A DNA stretch of 64,000 bases from Arcobacter iocasae (GTDB taxonomy: Bacteria > Campylobacterota > Campylobacteria > Campylobacterales > Arcobacteraceae), in NCBI RefSeq assembly GCF_042214795.1, contig NZ_CP090177.1, positions 248,001 through 312,000 of the forward strand, written 5' to 3'. The translations under genes were made by a program, and so were the position numbers. Positions 51,589 through 61,700 of this stretch are shown in pieces (within the stretch, counting starts at the first letter, position 1; every line of letters starts with the position of its first letter). The notes below the pieces were generated by a model. That model ran no database searches, had not been told where the DNA came from, and saw only the letters and a program-made list of their open reading frames with translations.

Positions 51589-52280
51589 TATTTTTTACCT
51601 TTTTTTGTTTTTAAAAAATCTATAAAAAGTGTCATATATTTTTTTACTTTTTGTATTTTCCCTTTTTGGATATGTTCCCCTGCAAAATTTAGATTTTGGA
51701 ATGTATACATTGTCCCATCTTCTTGCATATGTTTGGTATCAAGTCCAACTTTTGGTCTCATATATACTTTTGTACTAGGAACATCTTTACCAAGTAAAGG
51801 AATAATCTCAAATCTATTATCACCTAAACACAAAGGTTTTTTTACCCTTGAAGAGGCATAAGAAAAAGATGTGATTCCTGCAATTACTTCACTTCTTTTA
51901 TATAGTTTTTTATTTTGTTTTTTAATCATATCAAGTAAATAATATACTGTACTATATACAGCTGCATCTCCAAGTGTCACAAAAGATACGATTCCATGTT
52001 CTTTTATTGCGTCTTCTAAAATGTCAACTTGATATTGCCAATCTTTTTTCTTAAAATGCATAGGTGCGTATACTGGAATAATAGGTTTTGAAAAACCATA
52101 TTCATCCATCAAATCTTTTATGATTTTATATGTGATTGACCTTGTAAAGCTATGATCCTTACTTTTAGTAGGGATACAAATAGCACCGCATGTTTGAAGT
52201 GCCTTTAAGGCTTTTATGGTCACAAGTTCCCAATTTGCAGGACCTAATGAAACCATATATAATTTTGTTTTAGTGTCCAA
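51588..52280 (-). CDS. cbiL: Precorrin-2/cobalt-factor II C20-methyltransferase
   Basis: 230 residues: LYMVSLGPANWELVTIKALK, IPVYAPMHFKKKDW and FVTLGDAAVYSTVYYLLDMI belong to CbiL/CobI. The usual GPGD is GPAN here, and the rest of the SAM pocket is recognisable. It starts at TTG inside the end of cbiK. It carries out the first methylation after cobalt insertion. Confidence 0.9.
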   Translation of the reverse strand: MDTKTKLYMVSLGPANWELVTIKALKALQTCGAICIPTKSKDHSFTRSITYKIIKDLMDEYGFSKPIIPVYAPMHFKKKDWQYQVDILEDAIKEHGIVSFVTLGDAAVYSTVYYLLDMIKKQNKKLYKRSEVIAGITSFSYASSRVKKPLCLGDNRFEIIPLLGKDVPSTKVYMRPKVGLDTKHMQEDGTMYTFQNLNFAGEHIQKGKIQKVKKYMTLFIDFLKTKKGKK

Positions 52281-53088
52281 GTTTTATTATCTCTTCTTTT
52301 ATGTTATTAACAATAATCTCTTTTATTGTTGGCATTTGTAAAAGATTAAACTTTTCATCTTCACTTAGACTTTTTGCAATTTTTGTTTTAAAATGTTCAC
52401 CTAACTCTTTACTTATTTCAGCCATATCATTTATGTAGTGATTTCCACTTACTAAAAGCATAGGTACTATTTGAACTTTTTTAAAGCCATCTTTTTTCAT
52501 TTTTTTTATAAGTTCATCTTTTATGGCAAAAAAAGGAAAGGCACCTTCTAGTGAGCAAGCATAGTTTCCTTTTCTTTTTTGTTCTAAGTATCTAGCAGCA
52601 TAAGAAACTGATTCTAGTCCTCCTAGTTCTAACTTTGGAGTTCCATGTATCACATAAAGATTTGCCGTATTTTTCTTAGAAATGGTTTCGTCAAGTTCTT
52701 TTAAAAAAAGTGTTGTATCTTTTGTTCTTGTAAAAATTGCATTTGATAATCTAATATTTGAAAATGAAAAATGTCTAAATCCCTCAACAGTCTTCTTCAA
52801 AAGCTCATGTTCACAAGCTGGAAAAAGGTTTATAGAAGCCACTATAATATTCTTATATCCCTGCATATCAACATCTGCTATTGTTTGAGCTAAATTTTTA
52901 TACTCAAATCCATGTTTAATCAAACCTTTTAAAACCATTCTAGAGCTAATAGCTATAAAGACATCAATTCCTTCAAATTGCTCTTCAATACTCTTTTTTA
53001 AGTCTAAATATTTTTGTTGTTCAATTATAGAACCAAAACACGATAAAATTATTGCTTTATCTTTTTTATAGTGTCTATATCTTTTCAT
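52270..53088 (-). CDS. cbiK: Sirohydrochlorin cobaltochelatase, CbiK type
   Basis: 272 residues. It starts KAIILSCFGS and has the metal-ligand histidines in YVIHGTPKL (His148) and LLVSGNHYINDM (His217), as in enterobacterial CbiK. It inserts Co(II) into sirohydrochlorin, the entry step of the early-cobalt pathway. It overlaps cbiM by 14 bp, joining uptake and insertion of cobalt. Confidence 0.92.
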   Translation of the reverse strand: MKRYRHYKKDKAIILSCFGSIIEQQKYLDLKKSIEEQFEGIDVFIAISSRMVLKGLIKHGFEYKNLAQTIADVDMQGYKNIIVASINLFPACEHELLKKTVEGFRHFSFSNIRLSNAIFTRTKDTTLFLKELDETISKKNTANLYVIHGTPKLELGGLESVSYAARYLEQKRKGNYACSLEGAFPFFAIKDELIKKMKKDGFKKVQIVPMLLVSGNHYINDMAEISKELGEHFKTKIAKSLSEDEKFNLLQMPTIKEIIVNNIKEEIIKLGH

Positions 53089-53773
53089 TTTTCAGTGCAA
53101 CTGCTTTATAAAGTCTTTTTTCTACAAAAGGACTATTTTCTAATTTTCCAAGTGTTTTTGCACCTGCAAGTACAGCTAAATCAATAAGTGGTTCTAAGAT
53201 TACAACACTCATATATGAGATTCCAAAAGTAGCAACTGCACTTAAGTTTTCTATTCCAAAGCCTTGCCCGTAAAGTGCCCAAAAAGCAACCCAAGTTACA
53301 ATTCCACCTTGATAAGCAAGTGATAATTTTAAAGTATCTTTATAAGCAATATCTTTGTATGCAATATTTTGAGGAATAACTCTTTTTGCTAAATAACCCA
53401 TTGCAAATAAAGGCATAAGAATAGTTGTTACATTCATACCGTATTGTGGTAAGTCAAATGGTGCAAAAAACAATCCTTGAATCAAAAGACCTAAAGCCAA
53501 ACCAAAAGCAGCACAACTAGCACCAAATATCAAAAATAGAGTTGAACCTAAGATTAGATGAACTTCTGAAACACCTACTGGATGATGGGGAAGTACTTCA
53601 AAGAACATAAAAACTAAAATTGTAGAAATTATAGTTTTAACAATAAATGGAATCATCCCACTATTTTTTATACTATTTAATGCCATTTTTATAGCAATTC
53701 CAAATGAAACAGCAGCTGTTCCATAACTCAATAAGATTTTTGCACCTTGCACTATGCCTGCTTCTATATGCAT
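53075..53773 (-). CDS. cbiM: CbiM-type cobalt ECF transporter substrate-binding permease
   Basis: 232 residues with six or seven membrane helices. It starts MHIEAGIVQG, where the free N-terminus and His2 bind the metal in this family. HHPVGVSEVHLILGST is the other conserved segment, which lines the metal site. It has no CbiN, CbiQ or CbiO partner in the window, so those must be elsewhere or replaced. It leads the corrin operon with ribosome site AAGGACG. I see no cobalamin riboswitch upstream. Confidence 0.9.
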   Translation of the reverse strand: MHIEAGIVQGAKILLSYGTAAVSFGIAIKMALNSIKNSGMIPFIVKTIISTILVFMFFEVLPHHPVGVSEVHLILGSTLFLIFGASCAAFGLALGLLIQGLFFAPFDLPQYGMNVTTILMPLFAMGYLAKRVIPQNIAYKDIAYKDTLKLSLAYQGGIVTWVAFWALYGQGFGIENLSAVATFGISYMSVVILEPLIDLAVLAGAKTLGKLENSPFVEKRLYKAVALKNEKI

Positions 53774-53842
53774 GATTCGTCCTTGTATTATAAATATTTT
53801 AAATGTGTTTATAGATTTAACTATATGAAATGATTGTTTTGA

Positions 53843-54013
53843 TTAGTAATTTAAAGTAAGTAAGGGAGGTGAAGTTTTATATTCTTGAAATTTTATAGCT
53901 TTAAGATGGTATTGTCTATTATTATCTATAGTACACAACTTAAACAAAGTCGAATACATTGCAATAATTGCTAACGAAAAGTATCGTTTTTTATAACCTC
54001 TTAAATGTTTCAT
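53843..54013 (-). CDS. Possible 56-residue small membrane or exported protein upstream of cbiM
   Basis: An intact ATG-to-TAA frame begins MKHLRGYKKRYFSLAIIAMY and ends SPPLLTLNY. A basic start followed by a hydrophobic segment (residues ~11-26) suggests an anchor or signal peptide. The ~30-residue tail is polar, with one His. It lies 69 bp before cbiM on the same strand, in an otherwise empty 307-bp gap. The ribosome site is poor. It may be a metal-uptake accessory in place of CbiN, or it may be noncoding. Confidence 0.45.
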   Translation of the reverse strand: MKHLRGYKKRYFSLAIIAMYSTLFKLCTIDNNRQYHLKAIKFQEYKTSPPLLTLNY

Positions 54014-54080
54014 AAAGAATATTACCTAAATAATTATTAAACTATTATACTTAAGTATTATTTTAATATTTAGTTAAGTT

Positions 54081-54734
54081 TTAAAAAGAATAATTCATTC
54101 TTTTTTCAAGATACTTTGAAAAAATTGCAACTAAATAAGTCATGATAAAATAAAATACACCAAGAGTAAGATATATTTCAAAAGGTTCATATGTTCTCAC
54201 ATAAATCAATTGACCAGCTCTTGTCAACTCTGTTATTGAAAGAACTGAGACTAATGAACTATCTTTTAGAATCGCTGCATATGAATTTGTAATAGAGGGT
54301 AAAACAATACGCAAAGCTTGAGGATATATAATATAAAATAACATATGCAAATTACTCAATCCCAGAGATTTTGCAGCTTCATACTGTCCTTTTTCTATGG
54401 AAGTTACTCCAGAACGAACAATTTCAGACATGTATGCACCAAAATTTAGAGATAATCCTATTATTGCGGCTTCATGACTTGACATTGTAATGCCAATTTG
54501 AGGTAAACCATAATATATAAAAAAAAGTTGTATTAAAAGTGGTGTTCCTCTAAATATCTCAATGTAGATTGAAAAAATAGAATTAATTACTTTAGGTATT
54601 TTAAAACTTTTCAATGTCCCAATAATCAAGCCAATAAAAAAAGCTATCACAAAAGAGACAAAAGACAAATATATTGTCAGCCATGAAGCTTCTAGTAAAA
54701 ATCCTAGGTTTTCATATACTACATTAAAATTCAC
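54081..54734 (-). CDS. Polar amino-acid ABC transporter permease
   Basis: 217 residues with five membrane helices of the HisM/GlnP family. EIFRGTPLLIQLFFIYYGLP and the EAA loop EKGQYEAAKSLGLS contact the ATPase. It starts right after the binding-protein gene. No ATPase gene follows, so it must use one encoded elsewhere. Likely substrates are polar or sulphur amino acids. Confidence 0.9.
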   Translation of the reverse strand: MNFNVVYENLGFLLEASWLTIYLSFVSFVIAFFIGLIIGTLKSFKIPKVINSIFSIYIEIFRGTPLLIQLFFIYYGLPQIGITMSSHEAAIIGLSLNFGAYMSEIVRSGVTSIEKGQYEAAKSLGLSNLHMLFYIIYPQALRIVLPSITNSYAAILKDSSLVSVLSITELTRAGQLIYVRTYEPFEIYLTLGVFYFIMTYLVAIFSKYLEKRMNYSF

Positions 54735-55460
54735 TTATTTTACTGCCAACCATTTTTTAACTAGTTTGTCATAAGTTCCATTATCTTTTAGTGTTTTTAA
54801 AGCACTATTTATCTCTTTTGTTAAAGAGTCATTGCCTTTTTTCATTACAGCAACCAATTGAGATGGAGCTAAATTATCAACTATTTTGTATTCTTTGTTA
54901 AAATCTTTTTGAGTCAATGCATATGCATAACCTACTACAACAGCATCAATTCTTTTATGTTTTAGATCTAGAAAAGCTTCTGGATTATAATTATATCTTG
55001 CCACTTTTCCTAAATCATCTAATTTATCAACTATTTGCTCACTTCCACTACCTAGTTGAACACCAACACTTTTACCTTTTAAATTTTCTTTTGATTTTAT
55101 ACTTTTATCATCTTTTCTAACAACAAGTACATCATTTAACAAATAATAAGTATCAGAAAGATTCACATTATTTGCTCCTGCTTCTTGACGACTCATAGCA
55201 CTTATAATAACATCAAAATTATTATTTTTTAGTCCACCAAGTAATGCTTGCCATTCTGCATCTTTTACCACTATTTTTTTGTTTATAACTTTTCCTATTT
55301 CTTGAGCTAGGTCAATGTCAAAACCAACAATTTTTCCACTCTTTTCATCTCTTGATTCAAATGGAGGATAAGCAGCACAAAGGCCAACTGTAATACTATC
55401 TTTTTGGGCATGGGCAAAAATACCAAATGCCAATAAAACGACTGCAATAATTTTTTTCAT
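54735..55460 (-). CDS. Amino-acid ABC transporter periplasmic binding protein
   Basis: 241 residues. A signal peptide (IIAVVLLAFGIFAHA) is followed by a SBP_bac_3 fold: GLCAAYPPFESRDEKSGKIV, GFDIDLAQEIG, LKGKSVGVQLGSGSEQ. It lacks a lipobox, so it is soluble in the periplasm. The start overlaps the TudS-like gene stop by 4 bp. The ligand is not readable; cystine-type or other thio-compounds are suggested by the neighbour. Confidence 0.9.
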   Translation of the reverse strand: MKKIIAVVLLAFGIFAHAQKDSITVGLCAAYPPFESRDEKSGKIVGFDIDLAQEIGKVINKKIVVKDAEWQALLGGLKNNNFDVIISAMSRQEAGANNVNLSDTYYLLNDVLVVRKDDKSIKSKENLKGKSVGVQLGSGSEQIVDKLDDLGKVARYNYNPEAFLDLKHKRIDAVVVGYAYALTQKDFNKEYKIVDNLAPSQLVAVMKKGNDSLTKEINSALKTLKDNGTYDKLVKKWLAVK

Positions 55461-56008
55461 AAAAGTTCCTTTAATATATTTTTCACTGATGAACTTGGAT
55501 CTGCTTCATCTACAGCATAAAATTTTAAGTCTAAATTGTTTTTATCTAAAAGTTCAGAAAAAACTTCCATATAAACACCTTTTTCATTGACACTTCTTGT
55601 AGAAGATAATGTTTCTTCTAAGTTAAATGTATCATCTATTTCTCCACCCCATTTTCCACGAGTTGTTTTTGTTATACCACAGTTAGGACTACCATCAATA
55701 CCTATGCACCCTGAAATTGTATAACCATTATTTTTATAATCAAGAAGTTGATAGATAATTGGCTTTAATAAAGATTTAAACTGCTTTCTAAAAAACTCAG
55801 TTTCATATTGCTCTTTTACTTGTCCCCATCTATTAATACCACAAGTAATTAGTTCAGGACAAGGAAGTTGAATAAAACCATAACCTTCTTTCATCAAAGG
55901 TGAAAGAAGAGTTTCAAAACATCCTTCATAGTTTGCAAGTTTATAGACCTTTGCATTTACATTTAATAAACAGTGACTTAATAGAAGAATTCGTTTACTT
56001 CGAAGCAT
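55457..56008 (-). CDS. TudS/DUF523-related putative desulfidase
   Basis: 183 residues. Cysteines in LSHCLLN (Cys13), QLPCPEL (Cys50) and GSPNCGI (Cys110) follow the CLLG...CPE...SPSCG pattern of the DUF523/TudS family. Studied members use a [4Fe-4S] cluster to remove sulphur from thiouracil. I choose the ATG at 56008, behind AAGG; an ATG at 56077 would add a hydrophobic 23-residue leader unlike the family. It heads an operon with an ABC importer, suggesting uptake and desulfuration of a thionated compound. Confidence 0.75.
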   Translation of the reverse strand: MLRSKRILLLSHCLLNVNAKVYKLANYEGCFETLLSPLMKEGYGFIQLPCPELITCGINRWGQVKEQYETEFFRKQFKSLLKPIIYQLLDYKNNGYTISGCIGIDGSPNCGITKTTRGKWGGEIDDTFNLEETLSSTRSVNEKGVYMEVFSELLDKNNLDLKFYAVDEADPSSSVKNILKELL

Positions 56009-56268
56009 GAAAAACCTTAAAATAATAGTTTCCAAATAAAGTAGCTGTGACAGATATAAATAGTATTGTCGTTCCAAACCTTGGAATAAACTTAAAATTA
56101 GATATTAGTATTTTAATTAGTTTTATCTTAAAGGGTGATGAAATATTTTAAATATTTATTTATGCTATTAATAAATAAAACTCTTTGTAATTATTAGTTT
56201 ATTTTCACAACACTTTATTTAAACTATTAGGATATACTGAACTAATAAACTTATAGAAAGGAAATACA

Positions 56269-56370
56269 ATGGCAAAAGGCAAAGATGTACAGAAATCTGT
56301 TAAAACAGAACCTGCAAAATCATTAAAAGAAAAAAGAGCTGACAAAAAGGCTAAAAAAGCTTCAAAATAA
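56269..56370 (+). CDS. 33-residue highly basic small protein
   Basis: It begins MAKGKDVQKSVKTEP and ends KEKRADKKAKKASK. Twelve of 33 residues are Lys and one is Arg, in a helical-looking, non-membrane chain. The start has AAAGGAAA at the right spacing and a clear hairpin terminator follows the stop, so it looks like a real monocistronic gene. Similar short MAKGK...KEKRA proteins occur in other Proteobacteria-like genomes, from memory. A nucleic-acid-binding role is only a guess. Confidence 0.7.
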   Translation: MAKGKDVQKSVKTEPAKSLKEKRADKKAKKASK

Positions 56371-56396
56371 TAATATTTAAACTTAAAAAAGTAGTT

Positions 56397-56432
56397 ATCC
56401 AGTTAGTAACTTAATTAACTGGATTTTCTTTA
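56397..56432 (+). terminator. Terminator after the small basic protein gene
   Basis: ATCCAGTTA and TAACTGGAT make a 9-bp perfect stem with a 10-nt loop, followed by TTTTCTTTAT. It lies 27 bp after the stop codon. Confidence 0.8.
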
Positions 56433-56553
56433 TCTATATACCTAAAATTTATTTTTCTTCATTTATCTAATCTTTTTATTAAATTTAATTATAAGCTATT
56501 TAAAGTAAAATTCAGATTATATTAATTTATCATTAATATAAAGAAGGATATAA

Positions 56554-58677
56554 ATGTTTAGTAAAATAAGTATAAAAATGAAACTTATAATTTCTACTCT
56601 AATTAGTATAATTGGATTAGTTTTTTTTGTTGTATTTTTTTATTTTTCATCTATAAAAATAGAAAAACTAGATGAAAATAAAATCATGATTGAAGTATTA
56701 AAATCTGATATGCTAATGCTTAGAAGAGATGAAAAAGACTTTATTATTCGTAAAGAAATAAGTTATGTAGATAAATTTAATAAAAATATAACTACAATAA
56801 ATTCACACATTATGACATTAGAGAATAATCTATTTGAAGATAATTTTGATATAAATTATGTGAAAGATTTTAAAAAAGTCATAATTGACTACCAAGAAAA
56901 GTTTTCAAGCTTTGTAAAAGCACAAGTTGAAATTGGACTTAATGAAAAGATAGGTTTATATGGAAGCTTGCGTAATAGTGTTCACAATGTACAAGAAAGT
57001 GCTAAAAAAGCTAATAATTATGAACTCCTTTCTATGGTATATGACTTAAGAAAACAAGAAAAAGATTTTATGCTTAGACGCAATTTAAAATATGTTAATA
57101 ACTTTAAAGAAAAGATTGATAAATTACTTGCTAAAGACTTTATTACTGAAAATATTTCTGCTGATTTAAAAAATTACAAAAATGATTTTTTAGCTCTAGT
57201 TAAAGCAGAAGAATTAATAGGATTAAATAGTAAAGAAGGAATCAAAGGTGAAATGAGAAAAACGATTCATCAAACAGATCTCATATTGGAGAAATTATCT
57301 ACTTATGTAAGTACTGAAGTAAAATCAAAAATAAAAGCTTTAGAAAAACTCTTAATTATAATTGGTGTAGTTTTTTTAATCATAATTGCATTTTTATCTA
57401 TGATAACTATTAAATCTATTATAAAAAACATTGAAACTTTCAAAGATGGATTATTTAACTTTTTTAAATACTTAAGTAGAGAAGCAGATTCAGTTATTCC
57501 TTTAAAAGTTGATTCAAAAGACGAAATTGGTGAAATGGCAGAAGTTGTAAATAGTCAAATCAAACTAATCGAAGAAGAAATTGAAGAAGATAGGCAACTT
57601 ATTAATAATTCGATAAATACATTAAAAAGTTATGAAGAAGGAGATTTTACTCCAAAAATTAATCAGAAATCATCAAACCCAGCATTAAATGAACTTACTT
57701 CAATAATGAATAATATGAGTATAAATTTGGAAAAAAATATTGATGATATTTTGGAAGTAATGTCTGATTATTCTAACTCTAACTATAAAACAAAAATTTC
57801 AATAGATAAGAAAAAGGCTCATCTAGAAAAACTTGCTAGGGGAGTAAATAGCTTAGGAGGTAGTATCTCTGAACTTCTTAAAAAATCTTTAGAAATTGGT
57901 TTAACATTAGGAGATTCTTCAAATACTTTAATATCTAATGTTCACACATTAAATAATTCATCTACATCAGCTGCTGCCTCTTTAGAAGAGACGGCTGCTG
58001 CTTTAGAAGAGATAACAAGCACAATTATAAGCAATGCACAAAATATTGTTGAAATGAACAGTTTTGCTAATAATTTAACTGATTCTGCAAAATTAGGTCA
58101 ATCTCAAGCCTCAAATACAGCCAAAGCAATGGAAGAAATTACAAATCAAGTTACATTGATAAATGAATCAATTACAATCATTGATCAAATAGCTTTCCAA
58201 ACAAATATTTTATCACTAAATGCAGCAGTAGAAGCGGCTACAGCGGGAGAAGCTGGAAAAGGTTTCGCCGTTGTTGCACAAGAAGTTAGAAATTTGGCAT
58301 CAAGAAGTGCTGAAGCTGCAAAAGAGATAAAATCTTTAGTAGAAAATGCTACAGCTAAAACAAATGAAGGTAAAGGCATTAGTGCTAATATGATTGATGG
58401 ATATAATTCATTATTAGAAAATATTGAAAATGCTACAAAAAAAATCAATGATATTTCAGTATCAAGTAAAGAACAAGAAATTGGTATCAAACAAATTAAT
58501 GATGCTATAAATCAGCTTGACCAACAAACACAACAAAATGCTTCTATCGCAGCAAAAACAAATACTATTGCAATAGAAACTGACTCATTGGCAAAAGAGA
58601 TTATTAATGATGCACAAAATAAAGAATTTGAAGGAAAAGAAAATACAACATTAAGAAAGCATTTTACTAATAAATAA
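56554..58677 (+). CDS. Methyl-accepting chemotaxis protein with HBM sensor domain
   Basis: 707 residues. Helix 1 (~11-31) and helix 2 (~264-286) flank a ~230-residue periplasmic helical domain with two similar modules: MLRRDEKDFIIR (residues ~55-66) and DLRKQEKDFMLRR (~164-176). This is the helical bimodular (HBM) pattern, whose known members bind organic acids. A HAMP-like linker and coiled coil lead to the signalling tip FQTNILSLNAAVEAATAGEA and GKGFAVVAQEVRNLA. It likely interacts with CheW/CheA. The promoter lies in the AT-rich gap before 56554. Confidence 0.92.
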   Translation: MFSKISIKMKLIISTLISIIGLVFFVVFFYFSSIKIEKLDENKIMIEVLKSDMLMLRRDEKDFIIRKEISYVDKFNKNITTINSHIMTLENNLFEDNFDINYVKDFKKVIIDYQEKFSSFVKAQVEIGLNEKIGLYGSLRNSVHNVQESAKKANNYELLSMVYDLRKQEKDFMLRRNLKYVNNFKEKIDKLLAKDFITENISADLKNYKNDFLALVKAEELIGLNSKEGIKGEMRKTIHQTDLILEKLSTYVSTEVKSKIKALEKLLIIIGVVFLIIIAFLSMITIKSIIKNIETFKDGLFNFFKYLSREADSVIPLKVDSKDEIGEMAEVVNSQIKLIEEEIEEDRQLINNSINTLKSYEEGDFTPKINQKSSNPALNELTSIMNNMSINLEKNIDDILEVMSDYSNSNYKTKISIDKKKAHLEKLARGVNSLGGSISELLKKSLEIGLTLGDSSNTLISNVHTLNNSSTSAAASLEETAAALEEITSTIISNAQNIVEMNSFANNLTDSAKLGQSQASNTAKAMEEITNQVTLINESITIIDQIAFQTNILSLNAAVEAATAGEAGKGFAVVAQEVRNLASRSAEAAKEIKSLVENATAKTNEGKGISANMIDGYNSLLENIENATKKINDISVSSKEQEIGIKQINDAINQLDQQTQQNASIAAKTNTIAIETDSLAKEIINDAQNKEFEGKENTTLRKHFTNK

Positions 58678-58702
58678 TAAAGAGAGTCAATCTCTCTTTA
58701 TT
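58676..58702. terminator. Bidirectional terminator, 11-bp perfect stem
   Basis: AATAAAGAGAG-TCAAT-CTCTCTTTATT overlaps the chemoreceptor stop codon, followed by TTAAAT. The convergent diguanylate cyclase gene ends 10 bp away. Confidence 0.85.
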
Positions 58703-58711
58703 TTAAATAAC

Positions 58712-61700
58712 TTACTCTTTCTCATTCTCATATAAAACAAATCTATTTCGTCCACTCTCTTTTGCTTTATACAAAGCATTATCTGTAAAGTTATAGATAT
58801 GTTCAGATGTTTCTATTTCATCTGCATAAGCTACATATAATCCAAGAGATGCAGTTATATAATCACTTGCTTTATTGTATTTATGTTCGATTTTCAGCTC
58901 TTCTATTTTTTCATTGACTAATTTAGCGAAATTTAAAGCATCTTCTTTATCTTTTGGAGTAAATATTATTGCAAACTCTTCTCCACCTATTCTAAATGGA
59001 GTATCAGATGAACGCTTGCATATTTCAATCAATCTTTTCCCAATACTTTCTAAAACATAGTCACCTTTTTGATGTCCATAAAAATCATTATATTGTTTAA
59101 AAAAATCAACATCTAAGATAATCAATGCAAAAAAATGATTATCCCGCTTTGCACGACTTAACTCTTTCTCAAACATCTCATTAAAATATCTTCTATTGTA
59201 TAGTTTTGTTAATTCATCTGTAATTGATATACTCTCAACTTTCTTTTTATCACTTATATCATGGCGAATTGCTGTATAACCTACAATATTTTTCTTTTCA
59301 TCAAAAATAGGAGAAATCGTTGCATCTACCCAATAATAACCTCCATTTTTCTTTTTATTTTTTATTTCACCTGTCCATTTTTTTCCACTTGAGATAGTAC
59401 TCCATAATTGAGAAAATAATTCATTTGGCATATCTTCATGTCTTATTATTCTGTGATTTTTACCTAATAATTCTTCTTTTGTATAACCACTAATATCACA
59501 AAATGCTTGGGAAACAGATACTATTATTCCTTTTGAATCTGTGGAAGAAGTTAAAACATTCTCATCTATCATATTTAGATATTCTGATAGTTTATTATTA
59601 AGTTTATTTATCGCTCGATTTTTAATAATAATAATAAAAAGAATAATAGAAAAAACAAGAATAACATAAATTAAAGGCTTAAAATCTATACTCTCTTCAT
59701 ATTTTATTGATAGCCATTTATTTAAAATCTCTTTATTTTTTTCTATTGGTATATTTGATATTAATTTATTCATTATTTCATTTAATAGTGGTTCATCATT
59801 TCTTGTTGCCATAGAAAAACCTATTCTCTTATCTAATTTACCTGCTATTTTTATATTAGCTACAAAATTTTCTTGAATATTATAAGCTACAAGAGGAAGA
59901 ACATCAATAAAACCATAAACCTCGTTATTGTCAACTTTTGTTAAGCCTTCTTTTGCATCTTTAACTTCTATAATATTTATATTAGGATATTCATCTTTTA
60001 ATATTTCTCCATACCCATAACCCTTTACGATAGCTAGTTTTTCAAATGCTAAACTTGAAATATCATTTACAAAAGGTTTATCAATTTTTGTTGCAATAAC
60101 TAAATCCATATTCATCAAATTTTTAGTCATATCAAAACCTGCACCATATTCTTTTCTATTTTTCATAATAGTTATAAAATCACAAGCTCTATTTTGTGCC
60201 AAGGAAATAGTATCTAACCAATTTTTACTTTTAACTAATTCAATAGGCACAGGCAACTCTTTTTCAAAGAGTTTAATATATTCAGCACTCATCCCCTCAT
60301 GTTTGTCTTTTTCTATTTTTTCAAAAGGTAACCAATCGGGATCTACACACATTTTTAGAGTTTTTTTGTTTAATAAATATTTATACTGTTCATCTGTAAA
60401 TTTTACACTACTAGATGGTTTTAGATTTAACCATTTTTCTTTTAAGTCTATAACTTTATTATGAGACATTTCTCTATTTGCTTTTTCTAATATAGACTTA
60501 AGAAGATTATTTTCCTTTGAAACTCCCATATATAATGGTGCCTCTTTGGGTATGTATTTTACATTTTTTAATTGTATTATCTCTAAATTACTTAACCAAT
60601 GTTGTTTAATATAATATTCTGTAGTTGCCAAGTTACCAATAAAAGCATCTGCTAAACCACTAGATACTGCTTCTGCTCCTTCCACTGTTGTAGAAGTTAA
60701 AAAAAGTTTTTGATTAGGATATTTATTTTTTAAAATAGTATGTAAAAATGACTTATTTAATACAGCTATTGTTTTATCTTTTAAATCATTAAAAGATTTG
60801 ATATCTGAGCCTTTTCTTACTGCTAAACTTGGCTGATAAAGTATATGCTTAATATCAGTAAAATCGACAAATACACTTCTTTCTTTATTAATTGCAATAT
60901 GAGGTATAATATCAAGTTCCCCATTCTTTAACATATTAATAAACTCTTTCCAACTCTTCTGACTTATAAACTCTATTTTAACCCCAAGAATTTTTGCTAT
61001 CAAATTCATATAATCTACTGTGTAACCTTGGGCTTTATTATTTTCATAGAAGTTATAAGGAGGAAAAGTAGTTAAATTTTGCACTTTTAAGACAGGATGA
61101 TTTTCTAAATATTTTTTTTCTTCTTGACTCAAATTTATATTCGAATAATCTTTAGTATAATCTTCAAATATAAAATCATTTATATTAAATGCCTTTACAT
61201 TTGAACCATATTCATTATATAAATCTGAGATATATCTAATTCTACCCTTATCAACACTTCCTAAAGGTATTATTTCTCTGGAAATGAGTTTTTCTATGGC
61301 TTTTGCTTCATATCGTAAATGTTCAACTGACTTTGACGAATTATACTTATTGTGTATTAGTTTAATAATCTCTTCTTGGTGGTCTAAAGCATAATTCCAA
61401 CCTTTTAATGTCGCTTCTTTAAACTTTTTGACCCTTTGGGGATGATTTCTTGCTTCACTTTCACTAGTAAACAAAATGTCCCCATAAAAGTCAAAACCAT
61501 AATTAGAAGGATTGATAATATTAATATCTATATTATTACTTTTAAAATAAAAAGGTTCATTACTCAAATAAACAGGAGAAGCATCAACTTCTTTATCTAA
61601 AAGTTTTAAATAATCGTCTTTTTGTCTTTCTCTAATCAAATTTGGTTTTATATTTAACTTTTTTAGCATAGCTAATATTGCAAAACCATCTGTATCATTA

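Noticed and set aside
53774..54080. Cobalamin riboswitch before the corrin operon
   Set aside because: No B12-box-like GCCACTG or companion core on the - strand; the gap is better explained by a short reading frame.
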